Shown here: piece by piece, positions 45,749-57,401 of the stretch | Layout of the letters: every line of letters starts with the position of its first letter | Position numbering within the stretch: position 1 is the first letter of the stretch | Assembly (NCBI GenBank): GCA_028455995.1 | Contig: JABELC010000011.1 | Span: 992,001-1,056,000, forward strand | DNA length: 64,000 nucleotides | Direction: 5' to 3' | Origin: Scleromitrula shiraiana | Taxonomy: Eukaryota; Ascomycota; Leotiomycetes; Helotiales; Sclerotiniaceae | Made by a program: the position numbers and the translations under genes | The notes under the pieces: model-generated | The model's database searches: none | Told to the model about the DNA's origin: nothing | Seen by the model: the letters and a program-made list of their open reading frames with translations, nothing else

Positions 45749-48700
45749 TCATGCACTTGTTCTTGTTGACTCACTTCTATTCGCTGTGCTTCGTGACTTC
45801 ACACGCGCAGAAATGGCAGCTCGTGCTCCTCGAAACCACTGAGACACCTTTGCTCGAAGTCTTTGTGCGTGCAATCTATGTTCCGAGTAATGTGGTCTAG
45901 GCGATTCAAGACTAGTTCTCATAGCTTCAAGGCCTGTAGTTGACCTAGCTGCCAAAGGTGTTTGACCTGCGCCAATATTTTGATCTCTCCATACTATGTC
46001 ATCACAAGAGTACGATCCATTTCGAGCTGTGTATGGGACACCGACTCGTGCTCGAAAGTTTGATATTCTTTTTCGAATGCTGTGAGTTCCATGGCAATGA
46101 GAGCTATCATCTGAAAAAAAGCTTCGAGCATCAGATGGACTAGGTAAATTAACTGACGTCGGAGAAGCTAGGGGTGCGCCAAGATCCAAGCTAGGTGTCT
46201 GACGGAGGGGTGATTGACTTGACGTAATTCCCGAATTCGCCGGCGCTAGCTCAATAGAATTATCATCGAAAGCCTGATCGCTATTGGCACTTGCTTTGCG
46301 CGAATGTATATGCTTGCTAACTTGCTGGAAAATGTTGTCAAATCTAGAAACGGGTGTGAATAAGTCCTTGGGTTGTCGTAGATGTGGTACACCTGTGGCC
46401 TTCTGGTCGCCAGCATCCCTATTTACTCTCACAGTCCCAGAGGAATCTGAACCTGTAGTACGAGTAAATCTCAACTTCAGCTTGGGTGGCCTGGTATTCG
46501 AACCTTCCTTTTCTTGATCGAACCTTGGCAACTGACTAGTGTGATTGTAGTCTGTCTTTTGTTTCAAAAGCTCAAAGGCTTGGGCTGGAGCCACTCGAGT
46601 TGCGGAATTTCTTACTCTGAGCTTCAATTTCATCGGCGATTGACGGAGATCGTCACTTTTGGCAGGCTCATTAGCTTTTTCGTCCTGAAGTGGACTAGAT
46701 CTTAGCACAACTACCTCAGGTATTTGCCTAACTTCATCCGTTGTTAAAGTTTGCATTGGTGCAGGAGCTTCTGATTCGCAAATTGATGAGAATTTGGCCT
46801 CGGGCAAAAGGGTCGAGATGTGACTAGGCAGTTTGGCATTTTGCGACATCAGCTTTCCAGGAACTGACAGTCCACCAAATGTTGGGTCCGGAAGAGCTGG
46901 CAGAGCTTTCATGAGCTGCGGTACACTGTTTTTAAGCTTCAATTGCCTTGCTGGAGAGATTGGCTTAGGCGCTAACATAGGAGATTCAGAACGAGGTAAG
47001 ATCTTGGTCGGGAGTTGCATACTGTAGCCAAGGACTTCAGATGGTCTATAGTTTGATAATTTACCCATATCGACATGTCGATGTCTATTATTCCGAGAGG
47101 CATTTGAGCTGGGAGTACTCTCTGCCTCGCCCGTACCTAAAATGTTGCCTGTACCCAGAATATTACCAGTACCCTTCGATGATAGCACAGGAGGAGTAGT
47201 GTTGTGAATCGAAGGTGTATCCATAGAGAAAGATTCGTTCGGTAAAGTTGGAGATAGCATAGGGGTCCTCCGTTGGCCATCGGTGTCTTCATTGTCAGAC
47301 GTTGCGGATCTACTAGCATCTTCGAACGATGTGATCATATCTGCTAATTCGTTGAGACCAGTATCGATAGAGTAGAAGCCACTTGATCTAACTCTACCAG
47401 CATGTGCAGAATTCGATCTTGGTCGTCTGCTGGGTTCAGCCTCAACTTTTATCAGGGGTGAGGAGATCTCGATTGGCAAATGTAATCTAGAAGATGAGGA
47501 ACTGGCAATTGCATTTATTGATTGGTTAGTTTGTATTTCAAGAACCAGTCCCTTCTGGTTACGCCCCTCAACTCCCTTGTTTATATTAGCTCCCTGTGAA
47601 GATACATCATGGATTGTCAACATTTGTGGCGGTTCTGAAGCAGGTCTATCGATACCAACTTTAGACTCTACAACAACATCTTTGGTTGCCAAATCAGAGA
47701 ACCAGGCTTCATCGGTCTTCTCTAAATGAGAATTCAACACCGGAATTTCAAATGGCGATACAAGACCAAATGCTCTTGACACACTCGAGCTCAGCTCTAG
47801 AGCGTTAGCTCCTAGAGTTGATATATTGATTGAACTCGTCTTCTCTGGGACAGAATCGGAGGGAACAGTCGACATGGCGTTCTCTTTACTTCTAGTATTA
47901 ACATCATTGAACGGCGGAGTATGTGCAACTTCGTTCATAATAGTAGCTTGGCCACTTGCAACTTGGTTTCTCATCGACTGCCGAAGTATAACTGATGTGG
48001 ATGACGATTTTCGGAGATGATGGTTACTATCATTAGATCCAAGAATGTGTCCGCTTGTCCTAGATAACGGAAGTAGAGCTGAACTCAAAGGACGATCTTC
48101 ATGAATTGTTCTTTGCAGTTGGAACTGTGGCGGAGGTTCTAAAGTCGTACGATTGCAGTTTTCGACGTCGAAATCTTCGGTGTAATCATAATATAGAGGT
48201 GATGGCTTTCCTGGTGTATTCGTTGCAGATTGTGGAGGTACTATTAATCCTAGATTTGTAGTAGATGTCAAGCTGAAAGTACTTCGAGCTGGAGATGTGT
48301 TGATTGAAGTTGAGCCAGTTCGAACCTGCCAATCTTGGCCAGTCATTACATTACCCTGTCGCATATTTGGGCTTGGTGTACGTCTTTTAGGCGAAGTTTG
48401 GCTCAGCAGCGAAGGTGTTGATCTGTTTCCCTCTGGTCGTAATGACAGCGGAGGAGGTACTCGTTTGCGGGCATATAGAGAAGAAGGGGAAGATGCATTT
48501 CGATTTGCTCCCTATATCCAAAGTTAGCAAGATCGGATTCCGCAAAAATACTTTGTGTTAGAGTTATGGGTACTAACGTAAGGTATTCGGTCGATCTCGG
48601 CACGGCGGCTGTAGTCTATTCCACCACCATCAGTAAGGGCTGGGGAAGAAGGACGAAATCCAGGTCTTCTCAAGCGTGTTGGATATGCGAATGGAGATCT

Positions 48701-49336
48701 TGGACGTTGAAATAACACAGGTCCACCAAGTCCCCCTACTCCTCCCAGGTGATCTGGTTGGCTTCGAAGACTTGCATATGATTTGTGGTTGGAAAGTGTA
48801 TATGCTGAGTAAGATGCTGTTTGGGTCATAGAATAAGATCGATAATCGGCATCCTCAAAGCCTCTGCTTCCTGATTTCTGACTAATAGAGTCATGCATCG
48901 ATGAGATCTCTGAAGAGCCATCTCTCATATAGGATGGAAGCCTTTTCCTATCATCGACTACGGGCACGCCGTAAGGTTGAAAGGCTTGACGAGGTTTCTG
49001 AAGTCCGCCGTCTCTATTGAAGCCTCCGTTAACTCGTCGAGGTGTACTGGAGGTTTGAGACAAGCGTGAAGGTTTGATTGAAAAGAGGCCAATGTCTCCT
49101 GTCTCTGTTGTAGTTTTTAACATACTGTCAAAGCCTTTTGGTAGAGCAGGTGGAGAAGCATTGTTATCTTGGGCAGTTCTAATGGAGGACCCATTCCGTG
49201 TAGATATTTTGTCAGTGCTTGTTCTGGGACGCATTGAATAAACACCGTTGGGGTTGTTCTCTCCATTATTAGTAGTTGCACCACTGAGCCCTCTTTCTCG
49301 ACCACTTGACTGTTTGCCTGATGGAACAGTCTCCAT
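45749..49336 (-). CDS. Large Ser/Pro-rich unassigned protein
   Basis: Exons 49336-48578 and 48511-45749 encode 1173 residues. The intron has donor GTTAGT, branch TTGCTAAC and acceptor ATATAG and is phase 0. The whole chain is low-complexity and rich in Ser, Thr, Asn, Pro, Arg and Gln with no clear domain. Conserved-looking islands are LKLRVRNSATRVAPAQAFELL, PRPKLKLRFTRT-like (about 730-760) and the C-terminus FRARVGVPYTARNG, SQWFRGARAAISARVKSR. The island near the end could be a short binding motif region. I do not recognise a family; a scaffold or nuclear regulator is possible, but that is a guess. The upstream frame has no obvious first exon beyond the ATG used. Confidence 0.65.
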
Positions 49337-51803
49337 TGTGAATACATTTGATGTATACAGACCAAAGTTGACTATTAATGAACCTAAGAAGATAATACAA
49401 TAGAGATTGAGTATCGGTCACAGGTTGAAGATGTTATACAGATCTGGCTGCATGGATTCAAGGCTGCAGTAAATAAAGTGGCAGAAGCTTGAATTAAGCT
49501 GACCAAAAGATGATCCTCTCCATAGGAGAATCTGAAGACAGATAGTAAGAAAAAAAAGAAAAAAAGAAAAAGAGAAAAGGAGGAAGTAAAGAAGAGAAGA
49601 AATCTACATGTTGAGAATTCAGAGATTGAAGTATGGGTAAAATAGGTAAGTGAGATCCGTACTGAAATCAAGTAACGAGAGAGAAAATAGGAAAGAGCTC
49701 AAACGTCAAACATTCCGAGTCCTCTCCGAATAAACAATGTGACTTCCAAATAAAGCGATATCAATGTTGTCGTCGTCGTTATTATAAAAAGTACACTTTT
49801 TGCGGTTAAATAATATATTGGTTATCATGAATGATAACACATCTAGATAATTTAGTATATGCTAGTATTCTCATATTGATTTGGGGTTCTTGTCGATGAT
49901 GGAACTCGAGGCTATCTTGATGATGATGATGATGATGATGGTGGTGATGACAATATATCAAGGAAAGTACCCTCAAATATCGAATGGAATGAACGAATAA
50001 ATTCGGACTTTTAGCATCGATCTTTTTATAACCACTCGAACTTACCTATTTCCATATCAACCGCCTGTAGTCCCTTGATATCTAACCCCCCAGTCTCTTT
50101 CTTACTATCTCGACCATCTTAAGACCCACTAGTTTCGGATTCCCCTTTAACCTCCAAGTCTCTCTCCAGGGCTAATCTCCTATATCAAAATTAAAGCCAC
50201 TATCATATAACATCAACCCCAAGTCATCCAATTTGGGTCCTTAATTATTGATCATGATTCGAAACATCAAGATGTTGACTACATAGTGATGTCGAGATCA
50301 ATATAAAGTTTATGATGAAAGCAACAATGGTTCTTTTTAGATAATTGCTCCATAGTAGGATGCTGAACTGCTGCTTCCTTTGATCTTAATTACCAGAATA
50401 TCAACCTGACGGTAGTCCCTCGAGGTATACTTAAGAGCAACAAATTCGTGCATTGTGGTATAATATGGATAGATTCAGAAGTCTTGGATGATGACAATAT
50501 TGCAAGACATCCTAACCTTTCAGGATATCTTTTTTATTTTGCTCATTGGAGGATACTTCGTGTTTTAGAACCTATATCTAAAAAGTGTAGTCAACTTAAC
50601 TCATCCATTACTTCGTCCGAGAAGTCCACATGGCGAGTACTAGTCTTAACATCAGATGAAATCTATTCTGTTCTCATCTGATAGACATTTGAGTCCACTG
50701 TTGTATACAGTAAGAGAAGTGGGTGAGCTACTATTTTTGGATCCGATATCAAATAAGTTGATACTCAAGTAATGTAGGTTTTATGAGAACAAAGCAGAAT
50801 GCTCACTGGGTGGCTGAAAGAAGTGACAATCTTTACCTCGTGTTTGGGAAATCTCACATCTTATTCCTTTCTGACAAATAGATTCATTTGTCATTGATGT
50901 TGTGTGCATATTCTCTGGTTCGAAGATTGTGGATATTCAACATGGTTAATACATGCATTCATACTCTCGATATCGATTCGAGAGGATATTGTGCTGTGAT
51001 AAAAGGAAGAAGAAAGAAGAAAAAGAGGTTACATATGTATATTCACTCTAGCTGAAGCTTGTTACAGTCAAGGTATACCTTGCTCTGATCTACGAGTCCT
51101 TCTTTGGTGGTACAGATGAAAATCACTTGTGGGGAAATGCAAGGCTGGTGAGGCTGTCTAGCTGTCTAAAGTCTTACTTGCTGCTATTCTTTGTTGGAAC
51201 TATAGGAGGTGTAACCGGCACCAAAATGATATTGATATTGGCGAGAATACATCATGAGTTTTCACCTAATCGAGAAACCTAAAGATAGAATAAATTGATT
51301 AGAAAATCAGAAATATAATGAATAGAAGTTGTACTGTTGTCCTCTTCATACTTCCAATATTTAATAACAATTTTTGATTTATAATTTGATTCAGGCTGAT
51401 TCCATTGCCAAGGTCATTTGTACATTAAGAAAGGCGGAAAGGCGGGAAGGCGGGTTGATCAAATACTGCAGGGCTACACCTTCGAAAGTACATAACACGC
51501 TGTTATCTTATTCACTAGTGGTTATAAGAGCTGTAGGCTGATAAATTTGGCGGGAGCCGAATTGAACTTCAAATAAAGGGACCACCTCTCCTCTTCTTCT
51601 TCTCCTTCCCTCTTGCACAACCACCCTCTCTTCTTTTTGTTTTGTTTCTTATTCGACAATTTTTTTAAAAGACGTATGTTTCAAGAATTTACTATTACCT
51701 ATTCATATCTATCTTAAGATCTGCTGAATCGTACACATCTTTTGCATAGAAATACAACTAACGCTGACTTATCCAGGCCCCGTGAACGAAAGATATCTTC
51801 AAG
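49337..51803. other. 2.5-kb intergenic region, no gene; PDI1 promoter at its right end
   Basis: Contains a purine-rich leader tract near 49540-49600, a GAT microsatellite near 49919-49950 and AT-rich sequence. The last 250 bases (51550-51760) have a CT-rich tract typical of filamentous-fungal core promoters. No protein-like frame was found. Confidence 0.6.
51496..51502 (-). promoter_or_regulatory. Candidate unfolded-protein-response element upstream of PDI1
   Basis: CAGCGTG on the minus strand, inside the near-palindrome ATAACAGCGTGTTAT, about 300 bases upstream of the PDI1 ATG. It equals the yeast UPRE core, but does not match the published Aspergillus HacA pattern at every position. A chance 7-mer is possible. 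Confidence 0.3.
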
Positions 51804-53653
51804 ATGCGTCCTTTCAATGCTTTAGCCATTGGTCTTGCAGGAGCTGCAGTTGCTTCAGCTTCTGATGTATCATCACTCACAAAAGATACATTCAATGATT
51901 TCGTAAAGGAACATGATTTGGCACTTTTAGAGTGTAAGTTTTCTCTTGGCGCATCCATTTCTTTTGGAGCAATTAGCTAACTCTTTCTTTCTATATAATA
52001 TAGTCTTCGCAGTATGTTACTTCACTCCCTCAATCTCGCAGACAACCTAGCAATACTAATCTTTGATTTGTATCATTTAGCCTTGGTGGTAAGTTAGATT
52101 ACAAATGACACCTATTTCATATCTAGATTGCTAATTGTCTCAACAGTGGCCATTGCAAAGCATTAGCACCCGAGTACGAAGAAGCCGCTACAACTTTGAA
52201 GGAAAAGAACATTGCCCTTGCCAAGATTGATTGTACAGAGGAAGCCGACCTTTGCCAATCTTACGGCGTGGAAGGATACCCAACTCTAAAGGTTTTCCGT
52301 GGCCCAGATAATGTCTCGCCCTACTCTGGCGCAAGAAAAGCTCCAGCGTAAGTATTCTCGACTTTAGGATATTATGCAATGTCAATTGGCTAACAGAAGG
52401 ATTTCAGAATCGTCTCATACATGACAAAACAATCTCTACCTGCCGTTTCGACTTTGACTAAAGATACCCTCGAAGACTTCAAGACTGCTGATAAGGTTGT
52501 TTTGGTTGCTTACTTCGACGCCGAGGACAAGACCTCAAACACCACTTTCACCACTGTTGCCGAGAAACTTCGTGATAACTTCTTATTCGGTGCCAGCAAC
52601 GATGCTGCATTGGCAAAAGCCGAAGGTGTTACCTTCCCCGCTGTTGTTCTATACAAATCATTCGATGAGGGTAAAAGCATCTTCCCAGATGCTTTTGATG
52701 CCGATGTTATTGAGAAGTTCGCCAACACTGCATCTATCCCATTGATCGGCGAAGTTGGCCCAGAGACTTACGCTGGTTACATGGCAACTGGCATTCCATT
52801 GGCATACATTTTCGCCGAGACCCCTGAAGAGAGAACAGCCCTTTCTGAGGCACTTAAGCCAATTGCTGAGAAGCACCGTGGTGTTATCAGCTTCGCAACC
52901 ATTGATGCAAAGGCATTTGGTGCCCACGCCGGTAACCTCAACCTCAAGACAGACCAATTCCCTGCCTTCGCCATCCAAGACACTGTCAACAATAAGAAGT
53001 ATCCTTTTGATCAAGAATCTGAGATTACCGAAGCTTCTATCGGAAAATTCGTTCAGCAATACGTTGATGGCAAGGCTGAGCCAAGCATTAAGTCTGAGCC
53101 TATCCCAGAGAAGCAAGAAGGTCCAGTTCAAATCGTTGTTGCCAAGAACTACGATGACATCGTTTTGGATGACGCTAAGGATGTTTTGATTGAATTCTAC
53201 GCTCCATGGTGTGGTCACTGCAAAGCTCTTGCACCAAAATACGATATCCTCGCTGGTCTTTACTCTGATGCTGGTCACAACGACAAGGTTACCATTGCCA
53301 AGGTCGATGCTACCCTCAACGATGTTCCCGATGAGATCCAAGGATTCCCCACTATCAAATTGTACAAGGCTGGAGACAAGAAGAACCCAGTCACTTACAG
53401 CGGTAGCCGTAGCATTGAAGATTTGATCAAATTCGTTAAGGAGAACGGCAAACACGAGATCGAAGTCACCTACGATGAGAGCGCAGCTGCTTCATCAGCC
53501 GAGGCCAAGAAACCAATTGCTGAATCATTGGCAAAACAAGCCGAGGCCGCAACTGAATCCGCAAAGAGTGCCGCAGAGGAGGTTAAGGAAACCGTCTCAA
53601 GCAAGGTTGCTGAAGCAACTGAGAGCGCTGAGGCTGATCATGATGAATTGTAA
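51804..53653 (+). CDS. PDI1: Protein disulfide isomerase, ER lumen
   Basis: Exons 51804-51933, 52004-52011, 52081-52088, 52147-52347 and 52408-53653 give 530 residues. Signal peptide is MRPFNALAIGLAGAAVASAS; the end is HDEL, an ER retention signal. Two catalytic thioredoxin-type sites are WCGHCKALAPEYE (Cys about 49/52) and WCGHCKALAPKYD (about 384/387), with two non-catalytic thioredoxin-like domains between, the a-b-b'-a' layout. The enzyme forms and rearranges disulfides in secreted proteins. The first active site is spread over four exons: two consecutive 8-nt microexons supply FFA and PW plus the first base pair of the Cys codon. Frame and family conservation leave no better model. The acidic, Ala/Glu-rich C-terminal tail precedes HDEL. 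Confidence 0.96.
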
Positions 53654-54188
53654 ACGGAAAACAAAATGAGGGTTGTTTTCCTACGCTATTTTCTTTATTT
53701 TTGATGAATCTTTTTTTGGTTTGGGCTTTGATATGTATTATGTATTCTGCTGGTTGATGATAACTACAGAACTAAAATTGAGCTGAACACGAAACTATTT
53801 TTTTTACAATTAAACCTTGAAAATGACTTTATGCGAATAAACGAACAAACTGTGATCTTAATCCTCTCTCTCTCTGTCTTCGATAGCTTCATGTAGTTTG
53901 ACAACATCTAAATTGGTATACACCCCCCGCGCGATATGATTGGTCGCCACTTATTTTTACCCCTCAAACGTAAGGTATCAATCAGCATCGCCAGGCCAAC
54001 ATTCAGAAAAGCCGGGGAAAGCTGCGTGCGTACTACAAACAAAATAAAACAAAGCTCGAACCTTCGAACCTTGAACCGCAAACCGAGATCTGATCTTCAA
54101 CCTCCAACCATCTTTACCTGAGCATTCGACTCCACGCACATATCGAATCGAAATAGACGAGAAAGAAGAAAGAGGAAATATCGGAAAA
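53654..54188. other. Intergenic region, PDI1 3' end to next gene
   Basis: Includes a short CT microsatellite near 53865-53880. No supportable gene. Confidence 0.65.
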
Positions 54189-54979
54189 ATGGCTTCGCGT
54201 ATTCTCTCTAGGGGAGCTACCATGAGTTTGGGAATGGGTGGTCGCGTTGGGACGAGGGGTTTTCAGATGAGTGCGAGGAGGGGGGCTGTGGTGGAGGGAA
54301 ACCCGTTACCGGTTAGGAAACCGGTGGGGGCTTTTAGAGGGGGGTGAGTGATTTTATTTATTTTTTCCTTTGATTGGAGATGAGGAGGGGGAAAGGAACG
54401 GGAAATGAGGGGGGGGGGGGTGAGGAGGGGTATGTTGGGTGAATGTGAGGATTTGGGTAAGGAGAGGGGCAGGAAGGGTGGGAATGCAGGAAGAAGAGGA
54501 TAATCGAAAATAGCGCATCGCATTAGTGGTTATTCATACTGTGAAGGAACATGTGCTAATATTCTGCGAACCATAGATTGACCGGATTCCTTCTTGGCTC
54601 TGTGTTGGCTGGTGCGGGAGTTTATTACTATATTCTGGAGGAGTATAAGGTCAGCAACGAGTTGTTGACAGAGGATATCTATGTGAGTACTTTTTTACTT
54701 GCGATTGGGCTTGATCTGGGGTTGAGAGGGAAGGTTCGGGATAGAGTTTAATAGAGAGCGGAAGGAGGGGTGGTCATGGAGGAGAGAAGAGCTTTGGGAT
54801 CTGGGAATCTCCGTGCGAGGGAGGAGAGAGCAAGGCTTCTGAGGGGTATTAAGATATGACCGGAGCTAATACTTTGCTAATAACAGAGTCTGCAAAATTC
54901 GGTTCAAAGAGTTCATACTTACGTTCAATCTTTGGAGGAAAAATTGGCAGCTTTGGAGAAGGAGAAGAAGAAGAAATAA
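54189..54979 (+). CDS. Small predicted mitochondrial inner-membrane protein with coiled-coil tail
   Basis: Exons 54189-54343, 54577-54682 and 54887-54979 encode 117 residues. The Arg-rich, acid-free N-terminus (MASRILSRGATMSLGMGGRV) looks like a mitochondrial presequence. A single membrane segment, LTGFLLGSVLAGAGVYYYIL, is followed by EEYKVSNELLTEDIYSLQNS and a Lys/Glu coiled coil ending in KEKKKK. Intron 1 (233 bases) contains a 12-base G run. The size and layout resemble small MICOS- or respiratory-chain-associated proteins, but I cannot name it. Junctions give FRGGLTGFLLG and TEDIYSLQNSVQ, in frame. Confidence 0.75.
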
Positions 54980-55526
54980 ATCAGTATGGCGATCAATGAG
55001 GCGATCAATGAAGTTGGAGGTTGAGCTGGGAAGGACGGAAAATATGGCAGGAGAAAAGCAAACAAGAAGGGGTCGGGGGAGATTGGATGGACAATCGATG
55101 GATGAATGGATTATGTACAACATTTTGAGGATGAGATGATTGCATATCGTTGTATTAATGAATGAATGGTATTAGGTACATGGAATTGAAATGCATCTTC
55201 GAACATTTTCATGTGTCGCTGAAAAATTCCGCATATCATGCTGCTTTTTGCGCTATACTCGATATTTTTGGGTGAATGAAGCTATCTATCTAGGAGTTTA
55301 AAAAATTTCGAGCATTTAGAATCTTTACTAATGTTTAAGTACATCGGTTTTGTATACAACATTGTTGATTGTAAAGTGAATTTTCGATTGTTGTTGATGG
55401 TAAAACAGAGCGACAGCCTTCAATAGATTCTTTCAGCCTCGCCTCGCAAAAAAGATCCCATTCAACAACCACCAGCAAAACCACAACCCATTTCCAATCC
55501 ATCTTCCTCCGCAAACCTCTCTCGCC
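54980..55526. other. Intergenic region, no gene
   Basis: AT-rich spacer between two + strand genes; nothing protein-like or RNA-like is visible. Confidence 0.65.
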
Positions 55527-56582
55527 ATGAATTTTGGCGTAATAGAGCTAGCTAGTACAACCAAAGGTACCATCGCGCCAGGCTATGCATATGTCCCCGA
55601 TGCCCCATCAACAAACACTCCAGCCTTACAGCCTTCCTCACGACGCGCACGCGGCGCCCCAATAGCAAGTTTGCGCGAAACGACAGCAAAACAAGATGCA
55701 AAGATTGTGAGGGAATTGGCGCAGCTTGATAGGGAAAATCATAGGGATGTTAATATACCGGTGACGGTCAGAGGGAGGGATGGAGCGGGAAGAGGTGGGC
55801 TTGACTTTTTTCTGTTTCTTGCTTTGGATGGTTTGAGAAAACGGGATCGATATGCAATGAGATGAGGATATCAAGAAGGCAAGCTAACAGAAGATCTTCC
55901 GAACACAGTAACCCATGGAAAAGTAACCCCCTCCGTCCGAAAGATCCTCACCTCTCAAAAAACATTCGCAAACCACCTCTCAGACTACGAAGCATTTCTA
56001 CAAAACCCCTCCTCGACACCCGCCCCAAACCCCCCCAATCCGCAACCCAACACCCCTCTCACCAGCACCCCCCATCTAACCAAGACCGGAAACCGAAGCC
56101 ACAAAAGAAAAGAACCTCCTGCCACCAGTTCACCCGCTCCCATACCCGAAAAACGAAGTCATAGAAAAAAAGACCCAAATGCCTCTTCTACTCCAACCGC
56201 AACATCTACACCTACCCGCAATCTACCCCCTCCACCCCCTCCAATTATCCATCCTATCCCCTCAACGCTAACACCGACTACCAATCCCCCGCCTAAATCT
56301 CATCCGAGTGACAATGATCCTCTTCTTATATCACGAGTTCCTCCTCTTCCGTCTCAGGAAGAGATAGATAGATTGATGAGTGAACCGCCATTAGGATATC
56401 ATGAGGCGAGGGGGGGATGGACGGAAGAGGATAAACGGAAACCGGGACGGAGGTTTTGTGAGGTTTGTGGGTATTGGGGACGGGTGAGGTGTAGGGGATG
56501 TGGGGGGAGGGTTTGTGGGTTGGATTGTTTGGAGATGCATAGGGAGGGGGGTGGGTGTACGGGGGGGAGGTATACGGGGTAA
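55527..56582 (+). CDS. VPS71: SWR1 chromatin-remodelling complex subunit with HIT zinc finger
   Basis: Exons 55527-55794 and 55909-56582 encode 313 residues. The C-terminal HIT-type zinc finger is RFCEVCGYWGRVRCRGCG...CGLDCLEMHREGGGC (about 270-305), the family signature of Vps71/Swc6 and human ZNHIT1. Upstream of it are segments found in this family: IASLRETTAKQDAKIVRELAQ and KILTSQKTFANHLSDYEAFL. The middle is Pro/Ser/Thr-rich and disordered. The complex deposits histone H2A.Z; Vps71 binds the Arp6 module. The intron is phase 1 with branch GCTAAC and acceptor CACAG at 55908, joining GRVTHGKVTPSV. Confidence 0.9.
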
Positions 56583-57401
56583 TTTTCTAGGTGGATGAGG
56601 GATTGGGAATTAGAAATGGGGGTGGTTTGGACATTGGGTGTTGGGGATTGGGGATTGGCGTGGAATGTAATAGTGGTTCTGGCCAAGATCGAAGATGGAA
56701 AAGAGACGAAATCTAACCCAATCCAATTCCAAAACCCAAAATGCCAACGACAAATATACCCATCAAAGTTTCTCTATCAACACCTCAATCCTTACGAACT
56801 AATGATGCACCAAATACTATAGAGTAAAATCTATATCAGAGTCCAAGCAATATTCTATCTCTCACCTATATCAATTACAATCAGCAAACATACATATGCT
56901 CGAAACATTATACCAGATTTAATTAATCGCGAGAGAGAACCCTCGATGTGATTGAAGGTCGCGATACTGCGAAGAAATTTGACTCGAATCAGCTTAACTG
57001 GTTTGATTGTTCGTTGATGTGGGAGAGAGGTGGGAAGAGGAAGGGGGGAGGGGGGAGGGGGGAGGGGGATGAATGGAACTATTCGTGAAACTATTACCAA
57101 TTGATTGGACAAGTGGATATGGTTGTTGAATTGCAAGAATTGCTTGGGGTGGACGACTATCTCTTGCTCTTACTCTTACTCTTACTCTTACTGGATGGCA
57201 GAGAGATGGGCTGTGATGAGCTGTGATTATGTATATTATGTAACAATTCCCATATCAATGTCAAAATATGCATCGAAATTAAGACTTACAGCTCGAATCT
57301 AAATTTCCACTCATTTGTTTTATACATATATATATCTATCTACTCTCTTCCCCAACACTACATCCTATCCACACACCCATCCTCTCCACCAACCCACAAA
57401 T
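56583..57401. other. Convergent intergenic region with G-rich tract and CTTACT microsatellite
   Basis: Holds the 3' ends of VPS71 and KEL3. A G-rich tract (57043-57068) and CTTACT repeats (57165-57193) are seen; no gene. Confidence 0.65.

Noticed and set aside
50448..50681. Possible small gene in the gap upstream of PDI1
   Set aside because: Unsupported 77-codon frame in AT-rich sequence, no family likeness or splice signals.
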